A stretch of 9,161 bases of DNA, from contig JAHDGT010000160.1 of the NCBI GenBank assembly GCA_020631675.1, forward strand, positions 1 to 9,161, read 5' to 3'. The DNA comes from Bacteroidota bacterium (GTDB lineage Bacteria > Bacteroidota > Bacteroidia > Chitinophagales > UBA2359). This document shows positions 6,248 to 9,161 of the stretch, one piece after another. Numbering within the stretch: the stretch's first letter is position 1; each line of letters begins with the position of its first letter. Under the pieces are notes generated by a model. The model had not been told where the DNA came from and searched no databases. It was given only the letters and a program-made list of their open reading frames with translations. Both the position numbers and the translations under genes were made by a program.

Positions 6248-7244
6248 GCAAAAACAACGCATCCATTTCGCGGAAGCCAGAACAGCCAGCGAACTCATCT
6301 CAGCGAATAGTGCTTTTGTACGGCAAAACCTCAGCATCCTTGTTCGTAGTGTTGCTGTTATCGCCCTGCCTTTCATCTTGATCGGTCAGATAGGAAGTGC
6401 TATTCCACAGCTGTTAATGTTAGAGCAACTCAATATGCCCTTCCCAGGTTTTGAATTCAGCTTTATGCAGTTTTCAGAATTGCCGGAAGGCATCGGCGTT
6501 CCCGACTACTTTTTCTCTTTTGGTATATCACTGCTGTTCACCTTCATCGCCTATATAGGCTATATCTTGGTGATCGCCATTAACTATGAGTACATTCAGT
6601 TATACCGGGCTAAATCATTAGAAGGATCAAACGACTCAGCCGTCAGCAACCGACAACTATACCGACAAGTGTTCAGCAAAGTGTACCAATATGTCATTAA
6701 CTTACTGGTGGTGGTCTTTTTGCTGTTCTTTGTATTCGCATTCGGAGCATTACTCTCCTTATTCGGTCTGAATGACCGCTTCAATATATTGTTCTGGCTG
6801 GCTATACTGTTCAGTCCGTTTTTTCTCATCTACATTTTATTGCCTTTCAATTTCCTGTTTATCGTACAGGCTGTTGAAGGCTTTGATGTAGTAGCCAATA
6901 TCAAGCGTAGTTTTGACATCGTACACGAGTACAGACTGAGCACTTTAGGCTATCTGCTCGTGACTTTTTTGATTTACACTTCCTTTTCCGCCATTCCACT
7001 ACTGATTTATGCCTTATTGCCTTTCCTCATCAACTTTACAGGCATAGGTTTGCCTGTATTCAGTCTTATGTTGATCGCCCTATTACTACAAGTGGTACTA
7101 AATACCTTTGCCAGTATATTCTTGTTCAACGCCATTGCCTTCAAGTATTTCGACTTGGTTGAGCGACATGAAGGAGTCGGTTCTTACAAAAAAATAGCCC
7201 GTATCGGTAAAGATTTAGCAAAGCCCAATAGCGCCTACTTATGA
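6237..7244 (+). CDS. Six-helix integral membrane protein, first of a paralogous pair
   Basis: 335 aa; I do not recognise a named family. After a soluble N-terminus (about 1-33), hydrophobic segments fall at about 34-55, 93-117, 151-177, 184-210, 236-262 and 272-300, followed by a short charged tail. It is clearly homologous to the next gene over its whole length: the same helix layout, NIKRSFDIV (about 221-229) against ALKRSFQLS, and FKYFDLVERHEGVGSYKKIARIGK (about 302-325) against LKYYALVELKEGVGVLSRIQEIGK. The ATG overlaps the end of the SpoIIM-like gene by 11 nt, and its own stop overlaps the next start as ATGA, so translation is probably coupled. By context it is likely part of an inner-membrane complex with the SpoIIM-like and RDD proteins. 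There is no catalytic motif, so a scaffold or transport-related role is only a guess. Confidence 0.85.
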   Translation: MRAKQKQRIHFAEARTASELISANSAFVRQNLSILVRSVAVIALPFILIGQIGSAIPQLLMLEQLNMPFPGFEFSFMQFSELPEGIGVPDYFFSFGISLLFTFIAYIGYILVIAINYEYIQLYRAKSLEGSNDSAVSNRQLYRQVFSKVYQYVINLLVVVFLLFFVFAFGALLSLFGLNDRFNILFWLAILFSPFFLIYILLPFNFLFIVQAVEGFDVVANIKRSFDIVHEYRLSTLGYLLVTFLIYTSFSAIPLLIYALLPFLINFTGIGLPVFSLMLIALLLQVVLNTFASIFLFNAIAFKYFDLVERHEGVGSYKKIARIGKDLAKPNSAYL

Positions 7245-8230
7245 GCCGATTCACACAACAAAAGCGACCCTATCTTCGCATACCGCGAGATGTTACCCAA
7301 GTGATTCACGCCAGCAGCTTGATCTTTCACTTGTACTGGCGGCCAATGGTCGAGGCATTGGCAATTGTTGCTTTGCCCCTCTTGTTCATATCACACAGCT
7401 TACAATTAGAACGGGCAAAAGAGTTCGCCGCCGCCGGAGGAGCTGAGGGTGAGGGGGCATTAGGAAGCTATTTGATCGAATCGCTTTTACCCATGATCAT
7501 TTATTTAGGGGCGCTCACGCTGGTGGTAGGCGTAGTCAACGAAATCATACTTTACCATAAGGATAGCAAAGCCAAAGGCGGGCAACAACAAGAAACATTA
7601 ACTAGAAAAAGCTTACTGCGTGGCCTTTTAAAACGCATCAACATACACTTGAGTAGCGGTTGGATGGTCAGTATCACTTATGGTCTGGCTGTTGTTGCTT
7701 TCTTTATCATATTAGAAGGATCCAGCAAAGGCTATCTCCCGAACGTACTGGCCTTATTCGTCCCTCTATTACTCTGTTTTATGCTCTATGCGGGCGTGAG
7801 CATCGGCTTCACCTTTATAGCCAGACTCGAAGAAAACCTATCTCCTTTGGCTGCCTTAAAGCGTAGCTTTCAACTATCTAAAGGGAAATGGTGGCCCTGT
7901 TTCGGACTATTGCTCTGCTGCATGATGGTCGGCACCACACTACAAGGCCTACCCAGTATACTCAGCATGTTGTTAAGCGAGCTGGGCAGCATCACGCAAA
8001 CAAATTGGGAGATCAATGATATGGAAAGATTGATCTTCCAGCTATTCGTCAGCATGCTTAGCGCATTCGCTTCCTTAGTTTCTCTCGCTTTTATGTTCAT
8101 TGCTTTCGCCCTGAAGTACTACGCTTTGGTTGAACTTAAAGAGGGCGTTGGTGTTTTAAGCCGTATTCAAGAGATCGGTAAAAAACAAAGCTTCACACAA
8201 ATCGTGAACGAAGAAGAGTTGATTACTTGA
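7241..8230 (+). CDS. Six-helix integral membrane protein, second of a paralogous pair
   Basis: 329 aa, starting at an ATGA overlap with the preceding gene. Membrane segments fall at about 36-54, 78-103, 139-158, 168-193, 217-243 and 266-291, matching the upstream paralogue in order. Shared motifs are ALKRSFQLSKGKWW (about 205-218) and LKYYALVELKEGVGVLSRIQEIGK (about 291-314). The loop between helices 2 and 3 (about 106-135, HKDSKAKGGQQQETLTRKSLLRGLLKR) is positively charged, so it probably faces the cytoplasm. The loop after helix 1 contains the low-complexity AAAGGAEGEGALG. The two proteins are well diverged, which points to an old tandem duplication and perhaps a heteromeric complex. Function is unknown. 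The downstream hydrolase follows after 45 nt without an obvious terminator. Confidence 0.85.
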   Translation: MSRFTQQKRPYLRIPRDVTQVIHASSLIFHLYWRPMVEALAIVALPLLFISHSLQLERAKEFAAAGGAEGEGALGSYLIESLLPMIIYLGALTLVVGVVNEIILYHKDSKAKGGQQQETLTRKSLLRGLLKRINIHLSSGWMVSITYGLAVVAFFIILEGSSKGYLPNVLALFVPLLLCFMLYAGVSIGFTFIARLEENLSPLAALKRSFQLSKGKWWPCFGLLLCCMMVGTTLQGLPSILSMLLSELGSITQTNWEINDMERLIFQLFVSMLSAFASLVSLAFMFIAFALKYYALVELKEGVGVLSRIQEIGKKQSFTQIVNEEELIT

Positions 8231-8275
8231 GGTAGTTTAAAGTTATTTTCTCGACCTCATTAACAAGCGAATAAC

Positions 8276-9085
8276 TTGTCAAATACAACAACATTACCCC
8301 TTATACATTTCGCACATGCCAACGGTTTCGTGGCCGAGTGCTATCTCCCCTTTTTAGAAGCCCTGCACCCCTACTCCACTCAATTTGTTAGTCGTTTAGC
8401 CCATGATGAGCGTTTCCCCATCAATCTAGGCTGGTGGAACATCGCCAAAGAACTCATTCATCATATCGAAGCCAAAAACCAAGGGCAAAAGGTGGTCGGT
8501 CTGGGGCATTCTATGGGTGCGGTAGCTATGCTATGGGCCTCTATTTTACGCCCCGATCTATTTGAACAAGTCGTCATCATGGATCCTCCACTAATGGATC
8601 GCAAGCGGCGTTTTTTTCAAGCACTTGCACACTACGGTCGAATAACAAAGTATGTCCACCCAGTAGGCAAAAAAGCATATGCCCGCCGTCGTTATTTCCC
8701 CTCCAAAGCAGCGGCACACGACTACTTCAACGGCAAATCTTTCTTCCGCCATTTCGATCGCCGCTCATTTGAATTGTACATTGAAAAAGGAGTCATTGAA
8801 ACACAAGACCCAGCCCCTGAGAAACGCTTTGGTCTATATTATACCGCGGAAAACGAGTATCGCATTTTTGATTCTGCTCCCATCCTCTTCCCCAAAGCAG
8901 TCTTCAAAGTGCCTACCCATCTGATCTGTGCCGATGCGAAAGATGTTCTGAATGACGCCAGCTTAGCGCAACTACAAAAGCACTACAATTGGAGCAGCTT
9001 TCAATTAGCAGCAGGTCGGCATCTATTTCCCCTAGAAAGCCCTCAAGTATCTGCTGAATTGGTGAAATCTATTTTGGCGAGTTAA
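8276..9085 (+). CDS. Alpha/beta-hydrolase fold protein (TTG start)
   Basis: 269 aa. The alpha/beta-hydrolase signatures are in order: oxyanion-loop motif HFAHANGF (residues 11-18), nucleophile elbow GLGHSMGAV (75-83, Ser79), the MDPP strand end (102-105), a helical cap with RRR (137-139), an acid candidate in CADAKDVLND (D220 or D223), and catalytic His249 in AAGRHLFPLESP. The triad is intact, so an esterase, lipase or related hydrolase is expected; the substrate is unknown. No signal peptide is seen, so it is probably cytoplasmic. The start is unusual: an in-frame TAA at 8261-8263 and the absence of an in-frame ATG before Met80 leave TTG 8276 as the only reasonable choice that keeps the HANG motif. 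It is co-directional with the membrane-protein operon 45 nt upstream and may be its last gene or separately transcribed. A structured repeat follows its stop. Confidence 0.9.
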   Translation: MSNTTTLPLIHFAHANGFVAECYLPFLEALHPYSTQFVSRLAHDERFPINLGWWNIAKELIHHIEAKNQGQKVVGLGHSMGAVAMLWASILRPDLFEQVVIMDPPLMDRKRRFFQALAHYGRITKYVHPVGKKAYARRRYFPSKAAAHDYFNGKSFFRHFDRRSFELYIEKGVIETQDPAPEKRFGLYYTAENEYRIFDSAPILFPKAVFKVPTHLICADAKDVLNDASLAQLQKHYNWSSFQLAAGRHLFPLESPQVSAELVKSILAS

Positions 9086-9110
9086 TGTAATTAATTTACT
9101 CAGGGTGCAT

Positions 9111-9161
9111 GCCCGCCTGCGGCAGGTCACCGGGCTATCCGTTCTTATTAAGCGCACTGCC
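9111..9161 (-). repeat. Dispersed structured repeat, copy 3 (truncated by the window edge)
   Basis: GGGCTATCCGTT at 9132-9143 is the same core terminus as in copies 1 and 2, in copy 1's orientation. Positions 9125-9143 match the end of copy 2 over 19 nt exactly in reverse complement. The outer side carries its own hairpin: GCCCG 9111-9115 with CGGGC 9131-9135, enclosing CCTGC 9116-9120 and GCAGG 9122-9126. This 3' module differs from those of copies 1 and 2. Only about 18 nt of core inside the terminus is visible. It may also limit read-through from the hydrolase gene, but no U-run follows the stem. Confidence 0.7.

Noticed and set aside
9086..9135. Intrinsic terminator after the alpha/beta hydrolase
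   Set aside because: The stem at 9111-9135 is GC-rich but no T-tract follows, and it is better explained as the end module of repeat copy 3.

Overview
The window looks like Bacteroidota chromosome, probably a marine or environmental lineage. The evidence is a TonB-dependent receptor with an N-terminal carboxypeptidase-regulatory-like domain, starts without Shine-Dalgarno sequences, a TAnnTTTG-type -7 promoter box, and a coupled RDD / SpoIIM-like membrane operon of a kind common in that phylum. The rank below phylum cannot be fixed from this window. No rRNA, tRNA, CRISPR array or transposase gene is visible.

Layout. (1) Positions 1-1822, minus strand: the N-terminal ~607 codons of an outer-membrane TonB-dependent receptor whose 3' end lies outside the window. 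(2) Positions 1823-2621: an ~800-bp divergent intergenic region with no credible gene, built largely of repeats. It holds two copies of a ~130-nt structured element in opposite orientation, an AT-rich inverted repeat between them, a GC-rich terminal hairpin next to the receptor start, and a small hairpin plus a 14-nt tandem repeat before the next gene. (3) Positions 2622-4268, plus: a PhoX/DUF839-family protein with a twin-arginine lipoprotein signal. (4) Positions 4295-4343: a strong bidirectional terminator between convergent genes. (5) Positions 4337-5050, minus: an RDD-family membrane protein. Divergent from it is a tightly coupled plus-strand run: SpoIIM-like protein (5138-6247), then two paralogous six-helix membrane proteins (6237-7244 and 7241-8230), then an alpha/beta hydrolase (8276-9085, TTG start). 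(6) Positions 9111-9161: the end of a third copy of the same repeat, cut by the window edge.

How it fits together. The receptor and the PhoX-like protein are both envelope proteins of nutrient scavenging and share a repeat-filled upstream region; a functional link is inference only. The RDD, SpoIIM-like and paired membrane proteins probably form one inner-membrane module: they overlap by 11 and 4 nt, and the two unknown proteins are clearly duplicates of each other. The MoxR/DUF58/DUF4129-type partners often found near such genes are not present here.

The most unusual signal is the dispersed repeat. Its two complete copies have diverged, but they keep the same central hairpin (10 bp, a one-base bulge on the 3' arm, 3 bp) through three compensatory base-pair changes. 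That points to selection on, or mobilisation through, a folded RNA or single-stranded DNA.
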